From: Pontibacillus chungwhensis BH030062
Lineage (GTDB): Bacteria; Bacillota; Bacilli; Bacillales; BH030062
NCBI RefSeq assembly: GCF_000770675.1
Contig: NZ_AVBG01000004.1
Coordinates: 124,001 to 188,000 of the forward strand
DNA length: 64,000 bases
Direction of reading: 5' to 3'
In this document: positions 52,203-62,332 of the stretch, in pieces
Numbering within the stretch: the stretch's first letter is position 1
Layout: every line of letters starts with the position of its first letter
The notes under the pieces: model-generated
What the model was told of the DNA's origin: nothing
Database searches by the model: none
Seen by the model: the letters and a program-made list of their open reading frames with translations, nothing else
Translations under genes and position numbers: made by a program

Positions 52203-53297
52203 TTAACGACGGCTTAATATATTGTGACCGTTCTGTAAGAATTTGCTTTGTGTTCTACGACGTTTTTCAATACGCTCTTCAGCCATTCGGTCAGCTGCTT
52301 TGTATGTTGGAATGTTATCGCGACGTGCAATATTGAAAACTTCCATAACATTGTCGTAAAGACCTTCTACTTTCTTCATGGCACGTTCTTGGTTATATCC
52401 GTATAACTCATCTGCTACGTTAATAACCCCACCAGCGTTAATTACATAGTCCGGTGCATAGACAATGCCCATTTCGTGAATTTGATCTCCGTGACGCTCT
52501 TCTTTCAACTGGTTATTGGCTGCACCTGCAATCACTTTTGCTTTCAATTGAGGAATCGTATCGTCATTGATTGTTGCTCCAAGCGCACAAGGAGAGTAAA
52601 TGTCACAGTCAACACTGTAGATTTCATCCGGCTCTACAGCTTTTGCTCCGAAATCTTCAACTGCGCGAGCAACAGATTCTTTGTTGATATCCGTTACGAT
52701 TAGCTGCGCACCTGCTTCGTGTAGGTGCTTACAAAGGTTATACGATACGTTCCCAACACCTTGAACAGCAATGACTTTTCCTTCAAGAGATGGAGATCCA
52801 TAAGCTTCCATTGCAGCTGCTTGCATACCACGATAAATTCCGTATGCTGTTACAGGAGATGGGTCACCGGAAGAACCGAATGCAGGAGAGATTCCAGTAA
52901 CATAGTCTGTTTCCTCGTGGATTGTATCCATATCATGTACAGTTGTGCCGACATCTTCTGCTGTAATATAACGGCCATTTAACCCTTGAATATAACGACC
53001 AAAGGCACGGAACATTTCTTCATTTTTATCTTTTTTAGCGTCTCCGATAATAACCGCTTTACCACCACCAAGGCCTAAGCCTGCTGCAGCGCTCTTGTAC
53101 GTCATCCCTTTCGCTAAGCGAAGAGCATCTTCAATCGCTTCTTCTTCCGTATCATATGACCACATACGTGTACCACCAAGGGCAGGCCCTAGTGTAGTAT
53201 CGTGAATAGCTATAATCGCCTTTAGTCCTGATGCTTCATCTTGACAAAATACTAGTTGCTCGTAGTCGTATTCTTTCATATACTTAAAAATTTCCAT
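52203..53297 (-). CDS. bcd: leucine (branched-chain) dehydrogenase
   Basis: A 364-residue NAD-dependent amino acid dehydrogenase. The catalytic Lys is in [19 protein letters not shown]; the nucleotide loop is [13 protein letters not shown]. It opens [46 protein letters not shown], a signature for leucine dehydrogenase. It deaminates Leu, Ile and Val to the 2-oxo acids used by the Bkd complex. Confidence 0.97.
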   Translation of the reverse strand: MEIFKYMKEYDYEQLVFCQDEASGLKAIIAIHDTTLGPALGGTRMWSYDTEEEAIEDALRLAKGMTYKSAAAGLGLGGGKAVIIGDAKKDKNEEMFRAFGRYIQGLNGRYITAEDVGTTVHDMDTIHEETDYVTGISPAFGSSGDPSPVTAYGIYRGMQAAAMEAYGSPSLEGKVIAVQGVGNVSYNLCKHLHEAGAQLIVTDINKESVARAVEDFGAKAVEPDEIYSVDCDIYSPCALGATINDDTIPQLKAKVIAGAANNQLKEERHGDQIHEMGIVYAPDYVINAGGVINVADELYGYNQERAMKKVEGLYDNVMEVFNIARRDNIPTYKAADRMAEERIEKRRRTQSKFLQNGHNILSRR

Positions 53298-53312
53298 AGT
53301 TCATTTCCCCCT

Positions 53313-54218
53313 CTATTTTTCTTCAGAAGTTAGTAGTGCAAGCGCTAATGAATATAATTTACTTTCAGCTGTATCTGAACGTGACGTGAGGACAATTGGT
53401 GCTTTAGCCCCGCTAATGACCCCGGCCACTTTCGCTCCAGCGAAGTAGACAAATGATTTATACAAAGCATTGGCGACTTCAATAGCAGGGACGAGTAAAA
53501 TATCTGCTTGACCTGCTACATCTGACTGAATACCTTTTTGACCCGCCGCTTCGAATGACACCGCATTATCAAAAGCTAGGGGCCCATCTACAATACAATC
53601 TTTAATTTGCCCTCTTTTTTGCATTTGAGTTAAGGCTGCAGCGTCAACAGTGGCAGGCATAGTTGGGTTTACAACCTCCACTGCGGCAAGTGGTGCTACT
53701 TTAGGCATTTGAATACCAATACCTTTAGCTACATGTACAGCGTTTGATATGATTTGAGCTTTCTCTTCTAGTGTTGGCGTTATATTCATTCCTGAGTCAG
53801 TTAAAAGAACAAATTTGTCACGATTTGGTACTTCAAAAACCGCAACGTGGGATAATACCTTCCCTGCTCTTAAGCCATACTCTTTGTTAAGGACGGCTTT
53901 CAATACTATTTTTGTATCAATTTGACCCTTCATGACCACGTCTGAGTAGCCCTCTGACACAGATTTAACTGCTTCAGTTGCCGTTAAAGTCTGATCTGGG
54001 ACGTGCTTTAATTCTATCCTTTCATCAGAAAGGTCTAATCCAACAACTTCAGCTATCTGTTGAATTTCACTTTCGTCACCCACAAGAAAGAAATTGGCAA
54101 GATCATATTCTAATGCATGTTTTACTGCCGTTACTACTTCCCTATCAGCCGCTTGGGCAACAGCTACTCTTTTTTTTGATTTTTGATCAACTTTTCCGAG
54201 TATGTCTTGCAACTTCAT
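53313..54218 (-). CDS. ptb: phosphate butyryltransferase
   Basis: A 301-residue phosphotransacetylase-family enzyme that converts acyl-CoA and phosphate to acyl phosphate. ATG at 54218 follows AAGGTGATTGTTT; the TTG six bases upstream is inside the spacer. The typical Ptb pattern is VVMKGQIDTKIVLKAVLN and VPAIEVANALYKSFVYFAGAKVAGVISGAKAPIVLTSRSD. First gene of the bkd operon, directly behind the sigma-54 promoter. Confidence 0.95.
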   Translation of the reverse strand: MKLQDILGKVDQKSKKRVAVAQAADREVVTAVKHALEYDLANFFLVGDESEIQQIAEVVGLDLSDERIELKHVPDQTLTATEAVKSVSEGYSDVVMKGQIDTKIVLKAVLNKEYGLRAGKVLSHVAVFEVPNRDKFVLLTDSGMNITPTLEEKAQIISNAVHVAKGIGIQMPKVAPLAAVEVVNPTMPATVDAAALTQMQKRGQIKDCIVDGPLAFDNAVSFEAAGQKGIQSDVAGQADILLVPAIEVANALYKSFVYFAGAKVAGVISGAKAPIVLTSRSDTAESKLYSLALALLTSEEK

Positions 54219-54256
54219 AAACAATCACCTTCCCATAACTCTCACATTACTACTTA

Positions 54257-54272
54257 TGCAAAAACCATGCCA
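54257..54272 (-). promoter_or_regulatory. sigma-54 (SigL) promoter of the bkd operon
   Basis: On the minus strand TGGCATGGTTTTTGCA matches the -24/-12 consensus TGGCAC-N5-TTGCW at all but one position, with the GG and GC dinucleotides correctly spaced. It lies 39 bases upstream of the ptb start, and the adjacent gene encodes BkdR, a sigma-54 activator. Confidence 0.88.
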
Positions 54273-54284
54273 ACTTCAGTGCTT

Positions 54285-54298
54285 TGAAAACGCTTTTT
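54285..54298. promoter_or_regulatory. cre-like site upstream of the bkd promoter
   Basis: TGAAAACGCTTTTT matches 12 of 14 bases of the cre consensus TGAAAACGCTTTCA. It lies 13 bases upstream of the -24 element. Carbon catabolite control of the bkd operon is plausible but not shown. Confidence 0.45.
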
Positions 54299-54330
54299 TG
54301 ATAACACAAAAACGTGCAATACCTTGCGCA

Positions 54331-56409
54331 CTACGAAAGATCTTGCATGCTGTTTTTATCAATACCGAATTTATCAAGCTTATAATACAAGTTTCGGATA
54401 GAGACTCCCAGAGCCTTAGCTGTCTTGGTTTTATTACCTCCACAAGACCGAAATGCATCTTTTATAACTTTTTTCTCGAAATCTTCAAGCGATTGTTGCA
54501 ACGTTTGCCCTTCCCATTCTGTTGAAGGATCTGTTTTTCGCACAGGGTTTTTAGGGTGTTCAAAAAGCTCAGGTAAGTGAGATAGCTTCACTTCCTCTTC
54601 ATTCATATTCATGTAAATCATAGCTCTCCCAATAATATTCTCAAGCTCGCGAACATTACCAGGCCAATTATATTGTTCTAAATAACGCAAAGCATCTCCC
54701 GAAATATCATTTACATTACGGCCGTAATCTTGGTTGATTTTATGAATTAAATGGTAAACCAAAGAGGATATATCAACATTTCTTTCTCGAAGTGGTGGAA
54801 TGAATATGGGCAATCGATTAAGACGGTAATATAAATCCTCCCTAAAACTCTTATCCATAATAGCTTTTTCCATCTTCACGTTGGTAGCCGCAATCACTCG
54901 AACATCAATAGAGATCGGCTTTGTACCACCTACACGGACGATCTCATTTTCCTGAAGGACCCTCAACAACTTGGCTTGCATAGGCAAGGACAACTCACCA
55001 ATTTCATCAAGGAATATACTCCCATGATTAGCTTCTTCGAAGTAACCACGCTTACCTCCGCGTTTAGCGCCCGAGAAAGCACCTTCTTCGTAGCCAAACA
55101 ACTCACTTTCGAGTATGGATTCTGCTATCGCCGCACAATTCACACGAATAAATTTATTATGCCGACGGTTACTTTCATTATGAATGGCATGAGCAAACAA
55201 CTCTTTGCCCGTACCAGACTCCCCCCTCAACAACACCGTTGCAGGGGTTTTAGCCCCTACCTTCGCTTGTTCAAGCGCAAGGGTCATTTCCGGCGAATCT
55301 CCAATAATATCATCAAAGGTATATTTAGCTTCAAGACTACGTATAATTTGCCGGGCTTTTCTAAGCTCACTTGTTAATGAACGAATTTCCGAAACGTCAT
55401 GAAGAACACCAACACTTCCTTTTAACTTTCCATCCACAATAACAGGAGCAACATTTACGAGAACTTCTTTATTCGATGGACCGACACTCATACGGACACC
55501 ACGAACAGCACGCCTCGTCTGAAGGACACGCATGTGCATACTTTCTCCTTCAGATATATCAGCCGTCGCGGGCTTTCCTACAATATCTTTTTCAGACAAT
55601 CCCGTGATCCGTGTATAAGCCGGGTTAATCATAATCCCCATCCCATTTTCATCTACCACAGAAATTGCTTCTTCAGAAGATTGTATAATGGCTTCTAACA
55701 TCGTCTTAACTTCTTTTAAATCTGTAACTTCTTCAGCCAAATCAACAACTTCTGTAATATCATTAAATACCGCGAAAGCACCTAAAACTTCTTGATGAGA
55801 TCCGATAATAGGTATTCTTGTTGTGATAATCTTACGCCCATTTTCGAGCTCAAGTTTTTGGTTAACCTCTTTACGACGAACACGCAAAATGTGCGACAAT
55901 CTTGAGGTTGGAATGATTTCTTGTATAGGCTTGTCCATCGCTTCTTTTCTAGTCGTTCCGAGGATCCGCTCTGCACTCCTATTCATAAATGTTACAGTCT
56001 CCGAACGATCAATAACAATCATGCCGTCGTGAATAGCACTCAGAATTAGTTCTTGTTTCTGAGTCTGCCTCTTCAGCTCTGACAATAATTCGTTTTTCTC
56101 TTCTAGCAGTTCTGATGTTATGTAAGCAACAGAACCAGGAATTACGACCGTTTTCTTCGATCTCGCCTGAAGCAACTCTTCAAATACCTCTTCATCTCCT
56201 GTTGCTTCAATGACAATATCAATACCCTGATCCAAATATTCTTTCCAATCTGTACCTGTTGGTATATTCTTATTTCTGGCCAATTGCATACCCGGCGCCA
56301 TCTCTTCTGTATCAACGACAGCAACAATTTCCATCATCTCCGTGCTGCCTAAAAGGGTCAAAAGAGCCGTTCCCCCTTTACCAGCACCTACTACTAAAAC
56401 TCTCTTCAT
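54331..56409 (-). CDS. bkdR: sigma-54-dependent transcriptional activator BkdR
   Basis: A 692-residue regulator. ATG at 56409 is chosen (CAAGGTG lies 9 bases before). Domain order: an N-terminal nucleotide-binding-like domain ([20 protein letters not shown], about 1-85), two PAS domains (about 115-215 and 235-340), a sigma-54 AAA+ domain (about 360-600: Walker [10 protein letters not shown], sigma-contact loop [10 protein letters not shown], Walker [11 protein letters not shown]) and a Fis-type helix-turn-helix at the C terminus ([24 protein letters not shown]). It activates the bkd operon in answer to branched-chain amino acid signals. The sigma loop has Ser where GAFTGA is usual. Confidence 0.95.
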   Translation of the reverse strand: MKRVLVVGAGKGGTALLTLLGSTEMMEIVAVVDTEEMAPGMQLARNKNIPTGTDWKEYLDQGIDIVIEATGDEEVFEELLQARSKKTVVIPGSVAYITSELLEEKNELLSELKRQTQKQELILSAIHDGMIVIDRSETVTFMNRSAERILGTTRKEAMDKPIQEIIPTSRLSHILRVRRKEVNQKLELENGRKIITTRIPIIGSHQEVLGAFAVFNDITEVVDLAEEVTDLKEVKTMLEAIIQSSEEAISVVDENGMGIMINPAYTRITGLSEKDIVGKPATADISEGESMHMRVLQTRRAVRGVRMSVGPSNKEVLVNVAPVIVDGKLKGSVGVLHDVSEIRSLTSELRKARQIIRSLEAKYTFDDIIGDSPEMTLALEQAKVGAKTPATVLLRGESGTGKELFAHAIHNESNRRHNKFIRVNCAAIAESILESELFGYEEGAFSGAKRGGKRGYFEEANHGSIFLDEIGELSLPMQAKLLRVLQENEIVRVGGTKPISIDVRVIAATNVKMEKAIMDKSFREDLYYRLNRLPIFIPPLRERNVDISSLVYHLIHKINQDYGRNVNDISGDALRYLEQYNWPGNVRELENIIGRAMIYMNMNEEEVKLSHLPELFEHPKNPVRKTDPSTEWEGQTLQQSLEDFEKKVIKDAFRSCGGNKTKTAKALGVSIRNLYYKLDKFGIDKNSMQDLS

Positions 56410-56548
56410 CCGCATCCACACCTTGCAATTATTTGCATACTTTTATATTAGGTGAATGTGCACATTTTAGCAAGCGTAACGAGACTAGGAAGACCTAATT
56501 TTCTTTGATATACTACAATTGGAAGAGCAAAAAGGGGAGAACAAACAA

Positions 56549-56782
56549 ATGGCTCGTTTTATGGCAATGTTGATTTTATTTGTCCCTGGAGCACTAGCTG
56601 TTTTAGGGTTCAAACTAATGCGTGATAGCTTATTCGGAATCGTACAACCTCTTTTATTCCAGGTATGGATTCAATTCGCTTTCGGGCTCCTCTTATTCTT
56701 GGGGGGACTAGCCTTCATTGGAGGATTCATTCTTTACCGTGATAAGAAATCCGGAAAGACTAAAGGGCGCTTTAAAGTCTAA
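56549..56782 (+). CDS. yqzF: DUF2627 membrane protein
   Basis: A 77-residue protein with two membrane helices (MAMLILFVPGALAVLGFKLM and FGLLLFLGGLAFIGGFILYR) and a basic C-terminal tail. ATG at 56549 follows AAAGGGGAGAACAAACAA. The sequence fits DUF2627, represented by B. subtilis YqzF, which sits next to bkdR there too. Function unknown. Divergent from bkdR. Confidence 0.85.
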   Translation: MARFMAMLILFVPGALAVLGFKLMRDSLFGIVQPLLFQVWIQFAFGLLLFLGGLAFIGGFILYRDKKSGKTKGRFKV

Positions 56783-56802
56783 AGAACAGCAACAACCTAT
56801 GA

Positions 56803-56830
56803 AGACCACCCAGTAGTTGGGGGTCTTTTT
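56803..56830 (+). terminator. rho-independent terminator of yqzF
   Basis: Stem AGACCACCCA / TGGGGGTCT with one bulge and a run of seven T, 20 bases after the yqzF stop. Confidence 0.75.
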
Positions 56831-56980
56831 TTAATGGACCCACTCACTCAGGCTGAAAACTTAAGTATTCAACCTAAGGAGATGACATCTATTCTACACG
56901 TCGCACACCTTTAATGCAACGAAGGTATGTTAACTTTCCTCACATAACACGTGATATTCTACAAGATGTTAACAATTTGG

Positions 56981-56986
56981 TATACT
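56981..56986 (+). promoter_or_regulatory. -10 box of the DUF294 gene
   Basis: TATACT lies 36 bases before the TTG at 57022, inside the longer reading frame that starts at 56914. This supports the TTG start. Confidence 0.4.
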
Positions 56987-57021
56987 CTAATGAGGGAAAA
57001 ATTTATTATGGAGGGAATAGA

Positions 57022-58935
57022 TTGGAGAAATATGTTGAAGTATTTAAACAACAATATCCTTTTACAATGCTCACGGAATCACAGTATGACCGTGTTTTCA
57101 CTGATGCTACTGTAAAATCATATAAGAAAAATCAATTTATCTTTCACGAAGACGAGAAAGAGGAAGAAAGTGATATCTACTTTGTTCTTAACGGCTTAGC
57201 GAAAAACATCCTTCACCGCTCAAACGGCAAACAGCTTTCCATCCGTTATTACTACCCCGGGGATCTTGTTGGAATTATGATAATGCTAACAAGTGGAGAA
57301 ATGAAATTTTCTGTACAAGCACTCGAAGAAACAAAAGCTATTCGTTTCAAACGTGAGCGATTTGTTGAAATTATGTCTGAGAACCAGGCCTTCTCAAACA
57401 TTGTGTTAGAAGGTATAAGCAATCTAATGAAGAGCCTATACCATGAAGTTAAATATAAAACGAGCGAGTTGGATGACTCAAGCTACGATCGTGATTTATT
57501 TAAGCAACGTGTTGTGTCTTATTCTGAAACACCTACTACAATCCATCATAATGCTTCTGTCACAGAAGCAGTTAAAAAGATGAAAGATGAAAAAGCAGGA
57601 GGACTTATTGTTTGCGGGGATGACCAAGAATTGATTGGCGTTTTTAATTATCAAGACTTAATCCTCGCCTATTTGCAGCAAGATTTTAATGGACGAATTG
57701 AAGAATACCTAAATGAAGAGCCCTATGCCGTTAACGATCAAGACTTTATTTACGACGCATTATCTTACTTAAAGCATAATCCTGCTGCAATTATCCCCGT
57801 ACTACACAAACAGCAAGTGGTTGGATTGTTAAGGCAAACATCATTCTTAAAAATGCAAAACTCTATCTACTTTGATTTACGCTATCAGATCGGGAAAGCA
57901 AATTCACTAGAAGAGCTGACTAGCTTATCACCACGGTATAACAGAGCCTTTCAACAGTTCGTAGCTCAATTGCTAGATGACAACATGTTCGCTTATGATA
58001 TTTGCGAACTAATCTCAAGCTACAATGATGAATTGCATAAACAAATCTTACACTTAGCTGAAGAAGACATGGTTGAGGAAGGATATGGCACTCCTCCAAT
58101 TAACTATTGTTTTATCGTTATGGGGAGCGAAGGAAGAAAAGAGCAAGCTTTCAGCACAGACCAGGACAATGGAATGATTTTAGATGATTATGAACACCTT
58201 GAAAATAAGGACGAAATCGATACCTTCTTCAAAATCTTCACGGAAAAAGTGAACTATATGCTAGAAACCTGCGGATTTCCTTTATGCAGTGGTGGGATTA
58301 TGGCCAAGGAACAAAAATGGCGTAAATCATTACAACAATGGCATACTTCTATACAGGAATGGTTAGATAAAATGGACGCTGAAGAAATCAGAGACTTCAC
58401 CATATTTATGGATTTCAGACCAATTGTTGGGGATTTTTCTCTCGCATATGACCTCAGAGAATTTGTCACACAAAAAATCAAACGTTCTTTAACGTTGCAA
58501 CAACTCCTTATGAAGGATACTTTACGATTTCGTGTTCCTGTTCAGCCGTTCGGCCGCATACATGGAACAGGACGCTCTAAAGTATTGAATTTAAAAAAAG
58601 GTGCTATTATGCAGATTGTAAATGCCGTCCGTATTTACACGATTAAATATGGAATTGATGACGTTAATACAATCAAACGATTGGATACCCTTCGTAAACA
58701 CGAACGATTCCACCCAAGGGACACAGAGAATGCAAAACTGGCTTTGCATCGATTACTGAGTTTCCGTTTAAAACGAAATTTACAACAAATTCAGCTCCAA
58801 GAAACGCTGAACAACGATATTAGTGTAATGTCTTTATCTAAAGAGGAGAAGAAAATATTGCGTGAATCTCTCCTAATTGCCAAACGCCTTCAACAAGTAC
58901 TTGAGTTAAGTTACAACCGAAATCGGGTGGTTTAA
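57022..58935 (+). CDS. cNMP-binding/CBS/DUF294 nucleotidyltransferase-like protein
   Basis: A 637-residue signalling-type protein. TTG at 57022 with TGGAGGGAATAGA upstream is preferred over the frame from 56914. Domains: a cyclic-nucleotide-binding-like domain (about 10-140, DIYFVLNGLAKNILHRSNGKQ, YYPGDLVGIMIML), a CBS pair (about 165-285), and the DUF294 putative nucleotidyltransferase with MGSEGRKEQAFSTDQDNGMI, a GlnD-like catalytic G-S-x-A/G-R-x-E pattern and DxD. A helical C-terminal domain follows. The next gene, a DnaQ-like exonuclease, begins 2 bases later. The substrate is unknown; ties to acetate or nucleotide metabolism are inference. Confidence 0.85.
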   Translation: MEKYVEVFKQQYPFTMLTESQYDRVFTDATVKSYKKNQFIFHEDEKEEESDIYFVLNGLAKNILHRSNGKQLSIRYYYPGDLVGIMIMLTSGEMKFSVQALEETKAIRFKRERFVEIMSENQAFSNIVLEGISNLMKSLYHEVKYKTSELDDSSYDRDLFKQRVVSYSETPTTIHHNASVTEAVKKMKDEKAGGLIVCGDDQELIGVFNYQDLILAYLQQDFNGRIEEYLNEEPYAVNDQDFIYDALSYLKHNPAAIIPVLHKQQVVGLLRQTSFLKMQNSIYFDLRYQIGKANSLEELTSLSPRYNRAFQQFVAQLLDDNMFAYDICELISSYNDELHKQILHLAEEDMVEEGYGTPPINYCFIVMGSEGRKEQAFSTDQDNGMILDDYEHLENKDEIDTFFKIFTEKVNYMLETCGFPLCSGGIMAKEQKWRKSLQQWHTSIQEWLDKMDAEEIRDFTIFMDFRPIVGDFSLAYDLREFVTQKIKRSLTLQQLLMKDTLRFRVPVQPFGRIHGTGRSKVLNLKKGAIMQIVNAVRIYTIKYGIDDVNTIKRLDTLRKHERFHPRDTENAKLALHRLLSFRLKRNLQQIQLQETLNNDISVMSLSKEEKKILRESLLIAKRLQQVLELSYNRNRVV

Positions 58936-58936
58936 C

Positions 58937-59659
58937 GTGCTACCGATTGATTTAGAGATATTAAAATACATCTTTTTTGAGAGGCATATGTACGCATATA
59001 AATTAAGACCTTACTTAAAGACTAATAAATATCATGAGTTACACGAAAAACTCTCTACCCAAGAACACAACGAAGATTTACTAAAGATGAATATACAGGA
59101 AGCCCCATTTACTATATTTGACTTGGAAACCACCGGATTACTTCCTGAATTAGGACATGAAATTATCTCAATAGGAGCGATTCGAATACAAGGGACTAAC
59201 CACGTTTCCTACAAACGATTCCATCAATACGTTCGGCCAATACGACCCGTACACCAGCGCACCCTTAATCTCACTGGCATGACTCGCAAGGATCTCCAAA
59301 GAGGCCAAACGTTTCTCGAAGCTTATGATGATTTTATGGAATTTAGTAAAGACACTATTCTTGTCGCCTACCCAGCAGCTTTCGATATGAAATTCCTGCA
59401 AACTTTACTAAAAAGGTGGAAGCTCCCTATTGACACTCCACCCTCCATTGATGCTCAAAAATTGGTGAAGAAAATGTATCCAAATCATAAATACCAGCTT
59501 GATTCCATGATTGCATCTTTTGGAATTACACAACTCGAAAGACATCACGCCTTAAATGACGCTATTATGACAGCCGAACTCTTCCAACAAATTCTTCATG
59601 ATATTCACTCTTACGGTATCAAGACTGTTGAAGATGCTATCCATTGGATACAAAGCTAA
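58937..59659 (+). CDS. DnaQ-like 3'-5' exonuclease
   Basis: A 240-residue exonuclease of the DEDDh class. ExoI is FTIFDLETTG (about 58-67), with the DxE pair; ExoII is in YPAAFDMKFLQTLL (N replaced by A/F context, D present), and ExoIII is HHALNDAIMTAEL, the HxxxxD triad. GTG start overlaps the end of the DUF294 gene's ribosome binding context. The first 55 residues are an extra helical N terminus. It may proofread or process nucleic acids, and the tight pairing with the DUF294 gene suggests a joint role. Confidence 0.85.
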   Translation: MLPIDLEILKYIFFERHMYAYKLRPYLKTNKYHELHEKLSTQEHNEDLLKMNIQEAPFTIFDLETTGLLPELGHEIISIGAIRIQGTNHVSYKRFHQYVRPIRPVHQRTLNLTGMTRKDLQRGQTFLEAYDDFMEFSKDTILVAYPAAFDMKFLQTLLKRWKLPIDTPPSIDAQKLVKKMYPNHKYQLDSMIASFGITQLERHHALNDAIMTAELFQQILHDIHSYGIKTVEDAIHWIQS

Positions 59660-59690
59660 CACTCATTTTATTTTAATATTCCACCTGCAT

Positions 59691-59721
59691 AAAAAAGAGC
59701 TTGGATTCCCAAGCTCTTTTT
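59691..59721. terminator. bidirectional rho-independent terminator
   Basis: Arms AAAAAAGAGCTTGG / CCAAGCTCTTTTT, 12-13 bp with a 4-base loop, between the exonuclease and the convergent aspartokinase gene. Confidence 0.9.
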
Positions 59722-59763
59722 GTTTTGCTATTTATATCCTTTTAGAGGCTACATCCACTCTTA

Positions 59764-61119
59764 TTAACCCTCTACAAAGAATGCTTGATATAAGGATTGA
59801 ACTGCATCATTAAGACGATCAGCCTTAATGCCAAACATCATTGAAACTTCAGATGATCCCTGATTAATCATTTCTATGTTTACAGATGCTGAAGCGAAAG
59901 CACGAGCAGCTTTACTAGAAACACCGATGGTACTATCCATTCCTTCTCCTACAATCATGATCATCGCAAGATTCCGTTCTATTGTAACGGTATCCACACT
60001 TAGTTCATCTTCAATCCGTTTTACAATAACCGCTTCTTTCTCAGGAGTTAATTGATCACTACGCATAATGACAGACATATCATCTATTCCAGATGGCGCA
60101 TGTTCAAAGGAAATATCTTCTTCTTCCAAAATTTGAAGTAGATGACGCCCGAATCCCTTCTCACGGTTCATTAAATACTTACTTACATATAAACTTAAGA
60201 ACCCTTCATCACTAGCAATTCCTACAACCGGTTGCCCTTTAGTGGTCGAGCGTTCAGCAGAAATCATCGTCCCCTTACGATCAGGGTAATTCGTATTCTT
60301 TATGCTTACAGGTATACGAGCTTTAAATGCTGGAATAAGAGCTTCATCATGAAACACAGAAAATCCAGCATAAGAAAGTTCACGCATCTCTTTATACGTT
60401 AATTCTACAATTTCTTTTGGGTTCGGTACAATGGTTGGGTTTACACAATAAACCGAATCCACATCCGTAAAGTTTTCATATAAAGATGCCTTCACTCCGG
60501 CAGCAACAATAGAACCCGTTATATCTGAACCTCCACGCGGGAAGGCCATTAATTGATCATCTTTCGTATATCCAAAGAAGCCTGGAATAACTAAAATTTC
60601 ATCACGTTTCCTTAGTTCATACAACCGCTTATAACTCTCGTCTAATACCTGGGCACGTCCTGGTTCATTACTTACAATAATACCAGCTTCTTTCGGATGA
60701 ACGTAAGAAGAGTCATACCCCAGAGTTGTTAAATATTGGCTAAGTACTTTCGCTAAGGTGTCCTCACCCATTGCTTTTAAAGCATCCATACGGTGAGTAT
60801 ATACAGTTTCCCCTGATACTATTGAGCGTAGTTGATCTTCTACCTCATTTAATAATGACTTAGACAAACCAAGGTCTGTTAAAATCTCACCAAAACGATC
60901 TAAAACTAAAGAAAGAACGGTTTCATACTCATCACCGTTATAACTTCTTTCACCTAATTGGATAAGAAGGTCAGTGACTTTAGTATCTTCTGAATGGCGT
61001 TTCCCTGGAGCTGAAACAACAATACATTTTCGTTGTGGGTCTGATGTAATAATTGATGCTACTTTTTTTAACTGTTCTGCACTTGAGACAGAACTACCTC
61101 CAAATTTTGCTACTTTCAT
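59764..61119 (-). CDS. yclM: aspartate kinase, class III (YclM type)
   Basis: A 451-residue aspartokinase, with the catalytic domain at about 1-290 and two ACT domains at the C terminus. The N-terminal KFGGSSVSSAEQLKK is the amino-acid-kinase motif; FPRGGSDITGSIVAAG and YAGFSVFHDEAL are typical of class III. The first ACT domain has GIASDEGFLSLYVSK, the second NLAMIMIVGEGMDST. Class III enzymes such as B. subtilis YclM answer to lysine and threonine. It feeds lysine, threonine and methionine and, in sporulating cells, dipicolinate synthesis. Single gene. Confidence 0.92.
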   Translation of the reverse strand: MKVAKFGGSSVSSAEQLKKVASIITSDPQRKCIVVSAPGKRHSEDTKVTDLLIQLGERSYNGDEYETVLSLVLDRFGEILTDLGLSKSLLNEVEDQLRSIVSGETVYTHRMDALKAMGEDTLAKVLSQYLTTLGYDSSYVHPKEAGIIVSNEPGRAQVLDESYKRLYELRKRDEILVIPGFFGYTKDDQLMAFPRGGSDITGSIVAAGVKASLYENFTDVDSVYCVNPTIVPNPKEIVELTYKEMRELSYAGFSVFHDEALIPAFKARIPVSIKNTNYPDRKGTMISAERSTTKGQPVVGIASDEGFLSLYVSKYLMNREKGFGRHLLQILEEEDISFEHAPSGIDDMSVIMRSDQLTPEKEAVIVKRIEDELSVDTVTIERNLAMIMIVGEGMDSTIGVSSKAARAFASASVNIEMINQGSSEVSMMFGIKADRLNDAVQSLYQAFFVEG

Positions 61120-61420
61120 TTCGCTTCACCACTTCTTTTTCTTTTTGGCTCTAGTGAACACTTTTATGTATTGAATGACCGTCTTGCAACGTGATCATTA
61201 TAGAGAAGTAAAATCATACGTCATTCTTACCTTACATAAACCATAATCGTGAATAGAGCTTAAATTTTTATATAATTTTTAATCTTATCACGAATATAAG
61301 GAAGACGTAAGATTATTTTCATATTTTTTTAATTTATTATCGCAATAATGCTGTAAAGGGTTAAAGCAAATGTAATACGCGTCGCCTATGTAATAACTCT
61401 CAAAGAACAAAAAACAAAAT
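61120..61420. other. aspartokinase upstream region
   Basis: About 300 AT-rich bases with no ORF. No lysine riboswitch or T-box was recognised. A TATAAA lies near 61270 on the minus strand. Nothing else stands out. Confidence 0.35.
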
Positions 61421-61454
61421 AAAAACGCTCTTCTCAAAAGGAGAAGAGACGCTT
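61421..61454 (-). terminator. rho-independent terminator of spo0A
   Basis: Arms AACGCTCTTCTC / GAGAAGAGACGCTT with one mismatch and a T run on the minus strand, 36 bases after the spo0A stop. Confidence 0.88.
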
Positions 61455-61490
61455 AATATACCATATAAAAATTATAATAAAGACTGCAAC

Positions 61491-62276
61491 CTAAACTGCC
61501 ATATGCTCTAAACGTAATTTATCGGCAACCATCGCAATAAATTCACTGTTTGTAGGTTTTGCTTTCGTCATGGAAACTGTGTAGCCGAATAAGGAGGAAA
61601 TGGAATCAATGTTACCACGGCTCCATGCAACTTCAATGGCGTGACGAATAGCGCGCTCTACACGAGATGCTGTCGTATTATACTTTTTTGCAATATCCGG
61701 GTAGAGTACTTTCGTAATGGATCCAAGTAATTCGATATCGTTATACACCATGGAAATGGCCTCACGTAAATACATATATCCCTTAATGTGGGCAGGTACA
61801 CCAATCTCATGAATAATATTGGTTATACTAGCGTCAAGATTTAATTTCTTCTCTGGCTTTCTTTCACGACCAGAGCGACCAGAACTTTCAAAATTCGGCG
61901 CAAGACCATACACTTGGCGTATGTGGTCACGAAGATTGTCTAGATCAAATGGTTTCAAGATAAAGTAAGAAGCACCTAAATCAACGGCTTTTTTAGTTGT
62001 CTCTTCTTGGCCAAATGCTGTTAGCATAATTACATTAGGAAGTTTCTGTTTCCCTAATTCTTTCATCCGGCGAAGAACAGCTAAACCATCAACGTGAGGC
62101 ATAATAATATCTAAAACGAGAACATCAGGATCCATATCCTCTAGCATCTCTAAACATTCTTGGCCATTATAAGCTGTACCAATGACCTCAATATCAGACT
62201 GTTCATCAAAATAGTCTTCCAGCATATTCAAGAGTTCCCTGTTGTCATCAGCTAAGCAAACTTTAATTTTTTCCAC
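61491..62276 (-). CDS. spo0A: sporulation response regulator Spo0A
   Basis: A 261-residue master regulator of sporulation. The receiver domain (about 4-125) has the acid pocket Asp10-Asp11 and phosphorylation site Asp56 in [11 protein letters not shown], plus Lys in YFILKPFD. The C-terminal effector domain has the recognition helix region [19 protein letters not shown] and ends KLRLEHMAV. Phosphorylated by the relay, it binds 0A boxes (TGTCGAA). It lies downstream of spoIVB in the canonical order, with its own promoter. Confidence 0.98.
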   Translation of the reverse strand: MEKIKVCLADDNRELLNMLEDYFDEQSDIEVIGTAYNGQECLEMLEDMDPDVLVLDIIMPHVDGLAVLRRMKELGKQKLPNVIMLTAFGQEETTKKAVDLGASYFILKPFDLDNLRDHIRQVYGLAPNFESSGRSGRERKPEKKLNLDASITNIIHEIGVPAHIKGYMYLREAISMVYNDIELLGSITKVLYPDIAKKYNTTASRVERAIRHAIEVAWSRGNIDSISSLFGYTVSMTKAKPTNSEFIAMVADKLRLEHMAV

Positions 62277-62325
62277 GAAATTTCCTCCTCAATTTCTATT
62301 GCTCCCGCTTTTCCTACAGTAAAAT

Positions 62326-62332
62326 TTCGACA
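62326..62332 (-). promoter_or_regulatory. 0A box
   Basis: TGTCGAA on the minus strand, an exact Spo0A-binding core, about 50 bases upstream of the spo0A start. Confidence 0.5.

Noticed and set aside
56914-57021. N-terminal extension of the DUF294 protein
   Set aside because: The extension contains a likely -10 box and the ribosome binding site for the TTG at 57022.
61120-61420. Lysine riboswitch or T-box before the aspartokinase gene
   Set aside because: I looked for the conserved T-box sequence and lysine-box cores and saw neither, nor a leader terminator before the gene.
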